Shown: in pieces, positions 19,710 to 27,562 of the stretch
Position numbering within the stretch: the stretch's first letter is position 1
Layout: every line of letters starts with the position of its first letter
Source of the DNA: Pseudofrankia saprophytica
GTDB taxonomy: Bacteria > Actinomycetota > Actinomycetes > Frankiales > Frankiaceae
Length of the DNA: 64,000 nt
Direction: 5' to 3'
Assembly (NCBI RefSeq): GCF_000235425.2
Contig: NZ_KI912266.1
Span: forward strand, 3,477,671-3,541,670
Notes under the pieces: model-generated
Database searches by the model: none
What the model was told of the DNA's origin: nothing
The model's input: only the letters and a program-made list of their open reading frames with translations
Program-made: the position numbers and the translations under genes

Positions 19710-19724
19710 GGCACTCGGAGTGCC
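19710..19724. terminator. Hairpin downstream of the acyl-CoA synthetase gene
   Basis: GGCACTC-G-GAGTGCC is a perfect dyad about 55 bases beyond the stop of the minus-strand synthetase gene. A second copy of GGAGTGCCTG follows at about 19738, giving an alternative stem. Likely terminator. Confidence 0.4.
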
Positions 19725-19778
19725 TGTGCCTGGCCCCGGAGTGCCTGGGCCGGGCACACGACGTTGTGGGGCGCGCGG

Positions 19779-21341
19779 TCAGTGGCCCGCGCCGAGGTGG
19801 CTGCCGCCCGGGTAGCCGCCGCCGCCGAAGCGTTCGTCGAGGGCGTCGTAGTCGACCGCGCCGCCGGCCCGGGGGAGCGCGTCGACGAACTCGACCGTCT
19901 TGGGCTTCTTGTAGGTCGCGATCAGCGCGCGGCAGTGTTCGATCAGCTCGGCGGCGTCCGCGGCGGCGCCGTCGGCGAGCGCGATGACGGCCTTGACGTC
20001 CTGCAGCCAACGCTCGTTCGGGACGCCGATGACGGCCGCCTCCCGGACCGCCGGGTGGGCCTCGAGCGCGCGCTCCACCTCGGCGGGGAAGATGTTCTCC
20101 GCGCCTGACTTGATCATGCGGGTGAGCGTGCCGACGAACGTGATGCTGCCGTCCGCCTCGCGCCGCCCGGCGTCGCTGGTGTGCCACCAGCCGTGCGCCC
20201 AGCGGCGGGCGTTCACCTCGGGACGGTTCCAGTAGCCGAGGTTCACCAGGTCGCCGCGGGCGCAGATCTCGCCGACCTCCCCGACGGGCACCTCACGCCC
20301 GTCCGGGTCGAGGAGGCGCACCTGCAGCAGCGGGGAGGGCCGACCGGCGTTCGCCCCGCCGTTGCCATAGGAGCGCAGCAGGTTCATGCCGGCCAGCTCC
20401 GTCTGCCCGTAGCCCTGCCCCATGCCGCCGCCCATCCGGGCGAACCGGCTCTGGTCGGTCTCGACCACCCCGTTCCACAGCGGGGCCGCGAACGTCGCTC
20501 GCAGCGAGGACAGGTCCCGTGGCTCGGCCGCCTGCAGGGCGACGACCTCGGCGATCGTGGCGGGCATGAGGTAGGCATGGGTGCAGCGCTCCTCAGCGAG
20601 CAGGCGCAGCACCTCGGCGGCGGCGACGCGGGGCAGCACGACGTTCGTGCCGCCGAACAGGAACGTGGAGACGCCGAAGTACTGGAAGTTGCCGATGTGG
20701 AACATCGGGCCCGAGTTGAGGAAGACGGTCTCGGCGCCGATGTCGCCGGCCCAGGCCGTCGTCATCCCCATGCCGATCAGGTTGGTGTGCGACAGCATGG
20801 AGCCGCACTGGCGGCCGGAGATGGCGGCCGTGTAGATGACCAGCAGGGCGGCGTCGGGGGAGACCTTGGTCTCCGGGTCGGTGTCGGCTCCGCCGGTGAG
20901 GAACGCCTCGTAGGCGTCCGGCCCGTCGGCGTCGTGCTGGAGCCACAGCGCCTTGTGCCGGTCGCCGACCTGCGCGCGCGCCTCCCGGACCGTCGCGCCG
21001 ATCTCCTCGTCCTGCCAGACCACGACCGTGGGGGAGAAGTCCTCGATCGCGAAGGCCATCTCGTCGACCGACCAGCGCCAGTAACCGGGGCACACCATCG
21101 CGCCGATCTTCGCCGCCGCCGCCAGCAGCTCGTACACGCGCGCGGAGTTCTGGCCGAGCCACAGGATCCGGTCGCCCTCCCCGGTGCCGGTCGCGCGCAG
21201 CGCGTCGGCCAGCCGGTTGACCCGGCTGTCGAGCTCCGGCCAGGTCAGCCGCGTCTCGCCGTCGACCAGGGCGACCTGGTCCGGGAAGGCGCGGGCGTGG
21301 TCGCGCAGGACGTCGCCGAAGGTCTGGCGGTACACAGGCAT
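19779..21341 (-). CDS. Acyl-CoA synthetase (AMP-forming), variant active-site motifs
   Basis: A 520-residue member of the adenylate-forming ligase family, starting at ATG 21341 with GGAGAAG upstream. Family core motifs are present (GPMFHIGNF, MGQGYGQTELAG, WWHTSDAGRR, RMIKSGAENIFPAEVE). The phosphate loop, however, reads YTAAISGRQCGSMLSH instead of YTSGTTGxPKG, and the C-terminal catalytic Lys motif is replaced by LPRAGGAVDYDAL, followed by a GGGGYPGG tail. This pattern marks a distinct actinobacterial FadD-like subgroup; whether it still ligates CoA is uncertain. It is followed upstream in the run by the thiolase-like/DUF35 pair. Confidence 0.88.
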   Translation of the reverse strand: MPVYRQTFGDVLRDHARAFPDQVALVDGETRLTWPELDSRVNRLADALRATGTGEGDRILWLGQNSARVYELLAAAAKIGAMVCPGYWRWSVDEMAFAIEDFSPTVVVWQDEEIGATVREARAQVGDRHKALWLQHDADGPDAYEAFLTGGADTDPETKVSPDAALLVIYTAAISGRQCGSMLSHTNLIGMGMTTAWAGDIGAETVFLNSGPMFHIGNFQYFGVSTFLFGGTNVVLPRVAAAEVLRLLAEERCTHAYLMPATIAEVVALQAAEPRDLSSLRATFAAPLWNGVVETDQSRFARMGGGMGQGYGQTELAGMNLLRSYGNGGANAGRPSPLLQVRLLDPDGREVPVGEVGEICARGDLVNLGYWNRPEVNARRWAHGWWHTSDAGRREADGSITFVGTLTRMIKSGAENIFPAEVERALEAHPAVREAAVIGVPNERWLQDVKAVIALADGAAADAAELIEHCRALIATYKKPKTVEFVDALPRAGGAVDYDALDERFGGGGYPGGSHLGAGH

Positions 21342-21451
21342 GTCGATCTTCTCCTGGAGAAGGAAGCCGGCGCTCGGGCGGACGGTGGCTCGGGAGGACG
21401 GTCGATGATCGTGGGTCGGCCGGGCCGGCTGGGTGGGCCGTGCACGAGTGT

Positions 21452-22666
21452 TCAGTCGTCGGTGCGCAGGACGAGCCCCTGAGCGTTGAAGAACAGGCCG
21501 CCGGGCGTCAGGAACGCCACCCGCGCGTCCGGCACCTGGCGCTCCCCGGCGATGCCGCGTAGCTGGGTGACGGCCTCGCGGACGTGGCCGGCGGCCTGCG
21601 ATCCGCCCTCGGAGAGGCTGCCGCCGTGCGGGTTGATGGGCACCCTGCCGTCGATGAGGACCCGTCCGGTGTCGTCGGCGCGGTGGGCGCGCAGGAAGTC
21701 GCCGGCCTCGCCCGGCTTGCACCAGCCGTAGGTCTCCAGGCAGCGCAGCGTCAGGAACGAGAAGCCGTCGTAGGGGAGGAACAGGTCGGCGTCCTCGATC
21801 CACAGGTCGCTCTTGGCTCGCAGGTCACGGGCGACGACCGCCTGCCCGGTGACGGACAGGTCCTCGGCAAGGTGCTCCTCGGGATGGCGGGTCATGCCCA
21901 TGCTCGCCGCGTGCACGAGCACGGGTGGCGTCACCAGGTCGCGGGCGCGCTCGGTGGTGGTGACGACGAAGGCGTCCGCGCCGTCGACCGGCACGTCCAT
22001 GTCGAACAGGCACAGCGGTTCGCGGATCATCCGGCCGACGAGGTACTCGTCCATGGTCAGCGGTGCCCGCATGACCGCGTTCGGGTTGCGGGCGCCGTTC
22101 GCCCGCGCGTTGAGCGCGACCAGGCCGAGGTCCTCGCGGGTGCGGCCGAACTCGGCGAGGTAGCGGCCCGCCCAGGCCGCGTAGCCGATCGAGCCGAACA
22201 TCCCGTAGGGCTCGCCGTCGGTGTGGCCCTCGCCGGTGGCGGCCCGGCCGTCCGGCAGGCCGAACGCGGCGCGGCGGCGGAACGGGTCGGCGCCCGCGCC
22301 GCGGGAGTTCCCGCTCACCCGGTACATCGAGTGGTAGACGAGGACGGTCTCGGCGGCGCCGGAGCAGACCGCGCCGATCGCCGCGAGCAGGTGGTTCATG
22401 ATGGGCGGGCGCACCTGCGCCCAGTAGGTGACCTCGTCGAGGCCCAGGGCCGACACGACCGTCGACGGGTCGATCCCCCCGGTCAGCAGGCCGCCGCCGA
22501 CGACTCCGTCGATGTCGGCGCCGGTCAGGCCCGCGTCGCGGACTGCCGCCGTGGCGGCCTCGAGCACCATCGAAAGCTCCGTCGTGGCGCCGCGGTCGCG
22601 GGCGTACGGCGACAGGCCGACCCCGGCGATGGCGACCTTGTCCTTGGCTCGGTTGCGCGCGCTCAC
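21452..22666 (-). CDS. Thiolase-like protein (lipid-transfer/aldolase type)
   Basis: A 404-residue thiolase-fold protein. The GTG start at 22666 overlaps the DUF35 stop (GTGA). It begins KVAIAGVGLSPYARDRG and ends GGLFFNAQGLVL, as in SCP-x/Ltp2-like proteins. The reactive Cys motif of true thiolases (CASG-type) is not found; that region reads AAIGAVCSGAAETVLVY. Together with the adjacent DUF35 protein this resembles steroid side-chain retro-aldolase pairs (Ltp2 with a DUF35 partner) more than a beta-ketothiolase. The specific substrate is unknown. Confidence 0.85.
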   Translation of the reverse strand: MSARNRAKDKVAIAGVGLSPYARDRGATTELSMVLEAATAAVRDAGLTGADIDGVVGGGLLTGGIDPSTVVSALGLDEVTYWAQVRPPIMNHLLAAIGAVCSGAAETVLVYHSMYRVSGNSRGAGADPFRRRAAFGLPDGRAATGEGHTDGEPYGMFGSIGYAAWAGRYLAEFGRTREDLGLVALNARANGARNPNAVMRAPLTMDEYLVGRMIREPLCLFDMDVPVDGADAFVVTTTERARDLVTPPVLVHAASMGMTRHPEEHLAEDLSVTGQAVVARDLRAKSDLWIEDADLFLPYDGFSFLTLRCLETYGWCKPGEAGDFLRAHRADDTGRVLIDGRVPINPHGGSLSEGGSQAAGHVREAVTQLRGIAGERQVPDARVAFLTPGGLFFNAQGLVLRTDD

Positions 22667-23139
22667 TGGTGTACCTCCGTGCTCGGCGCCGCCGGCCGGA
22701 ACGCGTACCAGGGCGCGCCAGTGCGGGTGATCCAGGTCAGCTCGACGGGCAGGCCGACGGCGAGCCGCTCGGGCGGGCAGTCGACGATCGTGGCGGCGAA
22801 CCGCAGGCCCGGCTGCTCGGCAAGCTCGACGGCGGCCAGCGGCCACGGCCTCGTGTAGTCGACGTCCGGCGCCGGCGGCCCCTGGTGCAGCAGCGTGAGC
22901 GTGTGGACGGTCCCGCGCCCGGACACCGGCGCCGGGGTGACGTTCGTCGACCAGCAGGCCGGGCAGAGCGGGCGCTGCTGGGCCGCCCAGTTCCCGCAGT
23001 CCCCGCAGCGGGTCGCCAGCAGTTCATGACGCAGCAGACCGGCGTAGAACCGGGCATTGAGGCGGTCCAGCCGTACGTCCGGGTAGGCCAGCAGCACCTC
23101 CTCGTCGTCGACCGGCCCGGTGGCCGTGCCAGCGGTCAT
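22663..23139 (-). CDS. DUF35 OB-fold protein with zinc ribbon
   Basis: A 158-residue protein. ATG 23139 has GGGAGG before it and is preferred to an upstream in-frame start. The rubredoxin-like zinc ribbon is visible as CGDCG...CPAC (about residues 46-63), followed by an OB-fold (SGRGTVHTLTLLHQG, LAAVELAEQPGLRFAATIVD). DUF35 proteins form complexes with thiolase-like partners, position the CoA substrate and are needed for activity. Coupled translation with the thiolase-like gene supports a complex. Confidence 0.9.
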   Translation of the reverse strand: MTAGTATGPVDDEEVLLAYPDVRLDRLNARFYAGLLRHELLATRCGDCGNWAAQQRPLCPACWSTNVTPAPVSGRGTVHTLTLLHQGPPAPDVDYTRPWPLAAVELAEQPGLRFAATIVDCPPERLAVGLPVELTWITRTGAPWYAFRPAAPSTEVHQ

Positions 23140-23178
23140 GCGGCGCCTCCCTGCTCTGTTGCGCTCCACGTCACATCC

Positions 23179-23207
23179 TATAATTATAGTGAGAAGTTAG
23201 CTATTTG
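23179..23207. promoter_or_regulatory. AT-rich divergent promoter with dyad and GTTA/TAAC element
   Basis: TATAATTATA (23179-23188) is a perfect palindrome, followed by GTTAGCTATTTG (23196-23207), between the divergent DUF35 and SDR genes. The reverse of the second element, CAAATAGCTAAC, nearly repeats at 43444-43454 and resembles elements at 35924 and 42407. Confidence 0.5.
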
Positions 23208-23226
23208 AAGAGGTGGGGTGGCGAGC

Positions 23227-23985
23227 ATGGGACGACTGGATGGCCAGGTCGCGCTGGTGACGGGCGCCGGCCAGGGCGTCGGACGGGGCATCGCGCATGC
23301 GCTCGCCCGGGAGGGCGCCCGCGTGGCCGTGTCCGGCCGGCGGGCCGAACCCCTCGACACCGTGGTGAAGGAACTGGTCGACCTGGGCGCCCGCGCCCGC
23401 GCGCTCGCGGTCACGGGTGACGTCGGCGTGCGGGCCGACGCCGACCGGATGGCCGCGGCGACGGTCGCCGAGTTCGGCGCGCTGGACATCCTGGTCAACA
23501 ACGCGCAGTCCTCGGTCCAGGTCCGGCTCGAGCAGACCACGGACGCCGACGTCGAGCTCGCCTGGCGCAGCGGCGCTCTGGGCACGCTCTACTGCATGCA
23601 GGCCTGCCTGCCGCACCTGAAGGAACGCGGCGGCAGCATCGTGAACTTCGGCTCGTCCACGGGCGTCCGCGGCGACACCACCTTCGGCTCCTACGCGATG
23701 GCCAAGGAGGCCATCCGCGGCCTGTCCCGGGTCGCGGCCCGCGAGTGGGGCCGCTACGGCATCCGCGTGAACGTCATCTGCCCGACCGCGACGTCGCCCG
23801 CCGCCGAGGAGTATCGCGAGGCCAACCCCGAGCGCTTCGCGATGGTGATGCGGGAGATCCCGCTGGGCCGGTTCGGCGACCCCGAGACCGACATCGGCCG
23901 GGCGGTGGCCGCGCTCGTCAGCGACGACATGTCCTACCTGACGGGGGCGACCCTCATGCTCGGCGGCGGTCGCGAGGTCCAGTGA
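23227..23985 (+). CDS. Short-chain dehydrogenase/reductase
   Basis: A 252-residue classical SDR. ATG 23227 has better spacing to the AGAGGTGGGG site than the in-frame GTG three codons upstream. Motifs: TGAGQGVG for NAD(P), NNAQ (NNAG-like), catalytic Ser in VNFGSSTGV, Tyr/Lys in YAMAKEAIRGL, and a GGG ending. It is divergently transcribed from the DUF35/thiolase-like/synthetase run through the AT-rich promoter and probably serves the same pathway by oxidising a 3-hydroxyacyl or similar group. Confidence 0.9.
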   Translation: MGRLDGQVALVTGAGQGVGRGIAHALAREGARVAVSGRRAEPLDTVVKELVDLGARARALAVTGDVGVRADADRMAAATVAEFGALDILVNNAQSSVQVRLEQTTDADVELAWRSGALGTLYCMQACLPHLKERGGSIVNFGSSTGVRGDTTFGSYAMAKEAIRGLSRVAAREWGRYGIRVNVICPTATSPAAEEYREANPERFAMVMREIPLGRFGDPETDIGRAVAALVSDDMSYLTGATLMLGGGREVQ

Positions 23986-24045
23986 CCCACCCGTCGGCGG
24001 CCGCGCGCGGTTCGGCCGCCGCCGCGCGGCCGGGCTCGGCGGCCG

Positions 24046-26562
24046 TCAGCTCGCCGTGTCGCCGGATGCCGCGTCGCCAGATGCCGCGCCGTCCGGCGAC
24101 GCGAGAGTGAGGCGAGCCTCCAGTACGGCCACGCCGCCGCCCTCGGGGAACACCCGCAGCGGCCGGATCGCCAGGTCGGTGACCCGCGGCAGGTCCTCGA
24201 CCAGCGCCGACACCCGCAGCAGCACGTCCTCCAGCGCGGCGACATCGCACCGCGGCGCTCCCCGCCAGCCGTCCAGCAGCGGGAAGGCACGTAGCGACCG
24301 TGTCATCTCCGGTGCGTCCCGGCTGGACAGCGGGGTGACGCGCAGCGCCACGTCGCCGACCAGATCCGCGTAGTCGCCGGCGAGCGCGAGGGTCACCACC
24401 GGGCCGAAGACCGGGTCGGTCGTCACGCCGACCGCGACGTCCACGGCGCCCGGCTCCTCGCCCGCGGCCGGTTGCCCGGCGGCCAATTGCCCGGCGGCGG
24501 GTTGTCCGGCGGCGGCGCGTCCGGAGACCGGGACTGGAATGCCGTAGCCGCGCAGCAGCGCCCGGACGGCGTCGGGACCGACAGGACCCGCCGGCTGGTC
24601 GTCGAGCAGCGCCCGGGCCGCCGCGCGGTCCGGATCGCGCGGAGTGATCACGACGCCGGCCGGGCTGCGCCGCCACGCGCCGTAGGCCGCGGCCGCGCCG
24701 AGCGCGGTGGCCGCCGCCTCGGGAAACACGTAGCTGGGGATCGCCCGTCCCTCGCGGCGCAGCAGCGAGGGCAGCCCCGACGCGGACAGGAAGCTCGTCA
24801 CGACCGGCTTGTCGGGCGCCGCCGCGGCCGCCGAGGCGATGGCCGCGGCGACCTCGGTGACGTGCCGGACCAGCGGTGGGACGTACAGGACGATCGCCGC
24901 GTCCACCGCCGGGTCGGCGAGCGCCGCTGTGAGGCTCGTCTGGTAGTCGGCGGCCGTCGCGGTCGGGCCGAGGTCCGCCCCAGCGTGCTCGGCGACGACC
25001 AACCCGCTCGCCCGGCACGCGTCGGCGGTCAGGGCGCCAGGGCCACCCGCGTTCGTGACGATCGCGACCCGGTTGCCGCCGGGCACCGGCTGGTTCGCGA
25101 GCAGCAGCGCGACGTCGAACATCGCGCCCAGCGAACGGGTCCTGATGATTCCCGACTGCTGGAACAACGCGTCCAGCGCGGTGTCGGCGCCGGTGACCGG
25201 CCGGGCGTCCCGCGTCGCGCCGCTGGCCCGGCCCGACAGCGTCGGCACGCCAGCGTGCACCGCGACGATGGGCTTGCGGGCGGCGATCCGCCGGGCGACG
25301 CGGGCGAACTTGCGAGGGTTCCCGAACCGGTCGAGGTGCAGCAGGATCACCCCGGTCGCCGGGTCCTCCTCCCACCACTGCAACAGGTCGTTGGTGGAGA
25401 CGTCCGCGGCGTTGCCGATCGACACGAAGCTGGCGAAGCCGAGGCCGAGCTGCTCGGCGTGCGTCAGCACCGCGAGCCCGAGCGGCCCGGACCGGCTCGA
25501 CATCGACACCGCGCCGGGCGGCGGGAGACGCGGCGCGAACGTGGCGAACACGGTCCGGTCCTCGATCCGGCTCACCAGGCCCATGCAGTTCGGCCCGACC
25601 AGGCGCATCCCGGCTGCCCGGGCGGCCTGGACGAGGCGTCGCTCCCGGGCCAGGCCGGCGGGCCCCGTCTCGCCGAACCCCGTCGACACCACGACCACCG
25701 CGCCCGCGCCGACGGTCGAGGCCTCCCGCACGACCTCCTCCACGCCCTCGGCGGGCACGGCGACGATGACGAGGTCCACAGGCTCCGGCAGGTCGCGCAG
25801 GCTCGGGAACGCCGGGACGCCCGCGATCTGGTCGGCATGGGGATTGACGGGGTGGACGGGCCCGCCGAAGCCGTGGGCGACCAGGTTGCGCAGGATCTCG
25901 TGGCCGATCGTCTCCGGCCGTCGTCCGGCGCCGACGACGGCGATCGAGCGGGGTCGCAGGAGTGGCCGCAGCGACGAGCGGACCGCGACGTGCTCCCGCC
26001 GGTCGGAACGGGCCACGGTCTGGGCGCCCGGATCCGTCGCCATCGTCACGTGCACGACCGACCCGTCCCAGACCGTCTCGGTCCGGTACCCGGAGCCCGC
26101 GAAAGCACGCAGCATGCGAGTGTTGTCGGCGAGCACGTCCGCGGTCATGGTCGTGACGCCGCGGGCGCGGGCCGCCTGGGCGAGCCGTTCGAGCAGCAGC
26201 GCGCCGAGGCCGAGCCCCTGGAAGTCGTCCTCGATGGTGAACGTGGCCTCGCCCTGGTCGGGCTCCTCCGGCGCGCGCAGGCAACGGGCTCCGCCGATGA
26301 GCCGGGCGCCCAGGAAGGCGACGAGCGCGATGTGGTCGACCTGGTCGACGTCGGCCCAGGCGCGCAGGGTCCCGTCGCTGATCCGCACCACCGGGCCGAG
26401 CAGCCGGTAGGAGATCGTCCGGCGGGAGAGCCGGTTGCCGAACGCGGTCAGGGCTTCGGCGTCGTCCACGTGGATCGGCCGGACGAGCACCGACCGGCCG
26501 TCACGTAGCAGCCCCGGCCGCTCCCACGAGGAGGTCACCCTGTCCTGCCTCATCGCCGCCAC
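24046..26562 (-). CDS. Pat-like lysine acetyltransferase: N-terminal GNAT plus inactive-looking ADP-forming acyl-CoA synthetase domain
   Basis: An 838-residue protein. Residues about 15-180 are a GNAT acetyltransferase (acetyl-CoA loop region FQGLGLGALLLERL). From about 200 follow the CoA-binding and ligase domains of NDP-forming acyl-CoA synthetases (SIAVVGAGRRPETIG, LVGPNCMGLVS, VTNAGGPGAL). The usual phospho-His segment (SHTGALAG-type) reads RDARPVTGAD, so the catalytic His is missing. The first lobe of the C-terminal ATP-grasp domain is replaced by a short AAGQPAAGQL-type repeat. Pat/PatZ enzymes likewise have dead synthetase domains that act as sensors, so a role in acetylating acyl-CoA synthetases is likely. 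Confidence 0.88.
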   Translation of the reverse strand: MAAMRQDRVTSSWERPGLLRDGRSVLVRPIHVDDAEALTAFGNRLSRRTISYRLLGPVVRISDGTLRAWADVDQVDHIALVAFLGARLIGGARCLRAPEEPDQGEATFTIEDDFQGLGLGALLLERLAQAARARGVTTMTADVLADNTRMLRAFAGSGYRTETVWDGSVVHVTMATDPGAQTVARSDRREHVAVRSSLRPLLRPRSIAVVGAGRRPETIGHEILRNLVAHGFGGPVHPVNPHADQIAGVPAFPSLRDLPEPVDLVIVAVPAEGVEEVVREASTVGAGAVVVVSTGFGETGPAGLARERRLVQAARAAGMRLVGPNCMGLVSRIEDRTVFATFAPRLPPPGAVSMSSRSGPLGLAVLTHAEQLGLGFASFVSIGNAADVSTNDLLQWWEEDPATGVILLHLDRFGNPRKFARVARRIAARKPIVAVHAGVPTLSGRASGATRDARPVTGADTALDALFQQSGIIRTRSLGAMFDVALLLANQPVPGGNRVAIVTNAGGPGALTADACRASGLVVAEHAGADLGPTATAADYQTSLTAALADPAVDAAIVLYVPPLVRHVTEVAAAIASAAAAAPDKPVVTSFLSASGLPSLLRREGRAIPSYVFPEAAATALGAAAAYGAWRRSPAGVVITPRDPDRAAARALLDDQPAGPVGPDAVRALLRGYGIPVPVSGRAAAGQPAAGQLAAGQPAAGEEPGAVDVAVGVTTDPVFGPVVTLALAGDYADLVGDVALRVTPLSSRDAPEMTRSLRAFPLLDGWRGAPRCDVAALEDVLLRVSALVEDLPRVTDLAIRPLRVFPEGGGVAVLEARLTLASPDGAASGDAASGDTAS

Positions 26563-26655
26563 CGATCCAGCCTAGCGGCGATGATCAGCAATCGCCGTCG
26601 ACCGCGCCCAGCCCGCCAGTATCCCGCTCATACCGTCGTCCCGCGTCGTCGCCGG

Positions 26656-27441
26656 TCAGTCGATGAACGGCGACGGCGGACGCAGGTCGCCGAGGCGGCC
26701 CGTGGTGTAGGTGAGCCAGCGGTCGTAGTCGGTCGCCTTGTTCCGGAACGACGAGCCCACCTGTGGGTTCGGCAGGATCAGGAAGTTCTCGGCCGCGAGC
26801 CCCGCGACGGTGATCTCGGCGACCTCGGCCGGTGTCTGCACCAGGCCGATCCCCGGGAGGTCGGCGCCGCTGACGGTGCGCGTCTCGACCGCGGTCGGGC
26901 ACAGGCACGACACCCGGATGCCCTTGTCCGAGTAGTTGATTGTCAGCCACTCAGCGAAGCCCAGCGCGGCGTGCTTGGTGACGGTGTAGGCCAGCTCCGA
27001 GGGTCCGGTGATCAGTGCCGCCGCAGAGAGCGTCTGCAGGAAGTAGCCGCCGCCGCGGCGCAGCATCCGGGGCACCAGGCACTGCGCGGCCCAGACGTGG
27101 GCGAGCACGTTGACCCGCCACGACCGGTCCCAGGTCGCCGCGCTGGTCTGCAGGTTGCCGCCCTCCGGCCCGCCGAACACCGCCGGGTTGCCGCAGAACA
27201 GGTCCGTCGGCCCGGCAGTCTGTTCGGCCCAGTCGATGAACGCCGTCAGTGCCGCCTGATCGCCGACGTCGCACGGACGCCCGGGGACGCCGAGCGTCTC
27301 GGACATCGCCGAGACGGCCTCGGTGTCCAGGTCGCTGACGACCACCGACCGGGCGCCGTGCGCCAGGAACGCCTCGACGAGGCCGCGGCCTATGCCGTGC
27401 GCCGCGCCCGTCACCACGATCCGGCTGCCTTCGATCTTCAT
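26656..27441 (-). CDS. Short-chain dehydrogenase/reductase
   Basis: A 261-residue SDR. TGAAHGIGRGLVEAF for NAD(P), Asp pair in VVSDLDTEA suggesting NAD preference, catalytic Ser in LQTLSAAALI and Tyr/Lys in YTVTKHAALGFAEW. The NNAG motif reads GNPAV, a deviation from the classical form. It is divergent from the next SDR and shares an upstream region of about 120 bases with it. Confidence 0.88.
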   Translation of the reverse strand: MKIEGSRIVVTGAAHGIGRGLVEAFLAHGARSVVVSDLDTEAVSAMSETLGVPGRPCDVGDQAALTAFIDWAEQTAGPTDLFCGNPAVFGGPEGGNLQTSAATWDRSWRVNVLAHVWAAQCLVPRMLRRGGGYFLQTLSAAALITGPSELAYTVTKHAALGFAEWLTINYSDKGIRVSCLCPTAVETRTVSGADLPGIGLVQTPAEVAEITVAGLAAENFLILPNPQVGSSFRNKATDYDRWLTYTTGRLGDLRPPSPFID

Positions 27442-27562
27442 GGCCGTCTCCGCATCGCCGTAGGGCCTGTCCGGACAATCCTCTCAGGTGGTGGCAGCGA
27501 ATGCCATCGTGGCAGACTCTGCCATGAGCGACGCGACTGGTGCGCCGCGAGGGGAGGCGACG

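Larger units (their letters stand above)
18824..19778. other. Gene-poor stretch with degenerate fragments
   Basis: No intact gene is convincing here. One plus-strand frame around 18860-18960 reads like part of a small actinobacterial protein (PLSAADAEQLAGILRPAG) often found near integrases, but it lacks a start and then degenerates. The stretch also contains a 7-bp dyad, a tRNA-3'-end-like segment and a hairpin, listed separately. It looks like the worn remains of an integrated element. Confidence 0.4.

Noticed and set aside
19211-19759. Minus-strand 182-codon frame through the tRNA-like scar
   Set aside because: It runs across the T-loop-like sequence and the hairpin, has a Cys/Arg/Pro-rich unstructured composition and no ribosome-binding site. 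Such frames are typical of non-coding DNA around tRNA ends.
19631-19760. A complete tRNA gene
   Set aside because: Only a T-loop/acceptor-like 3' end can be read. The T-stem is mismatched and no D-arm or anticodon arm can be folded upstream.
24455-24530. CRISPR-like or regulatory repeat
   Set aside because: The repeats are short, in frame and inside a coding region, so they are a protein linker, not an array.
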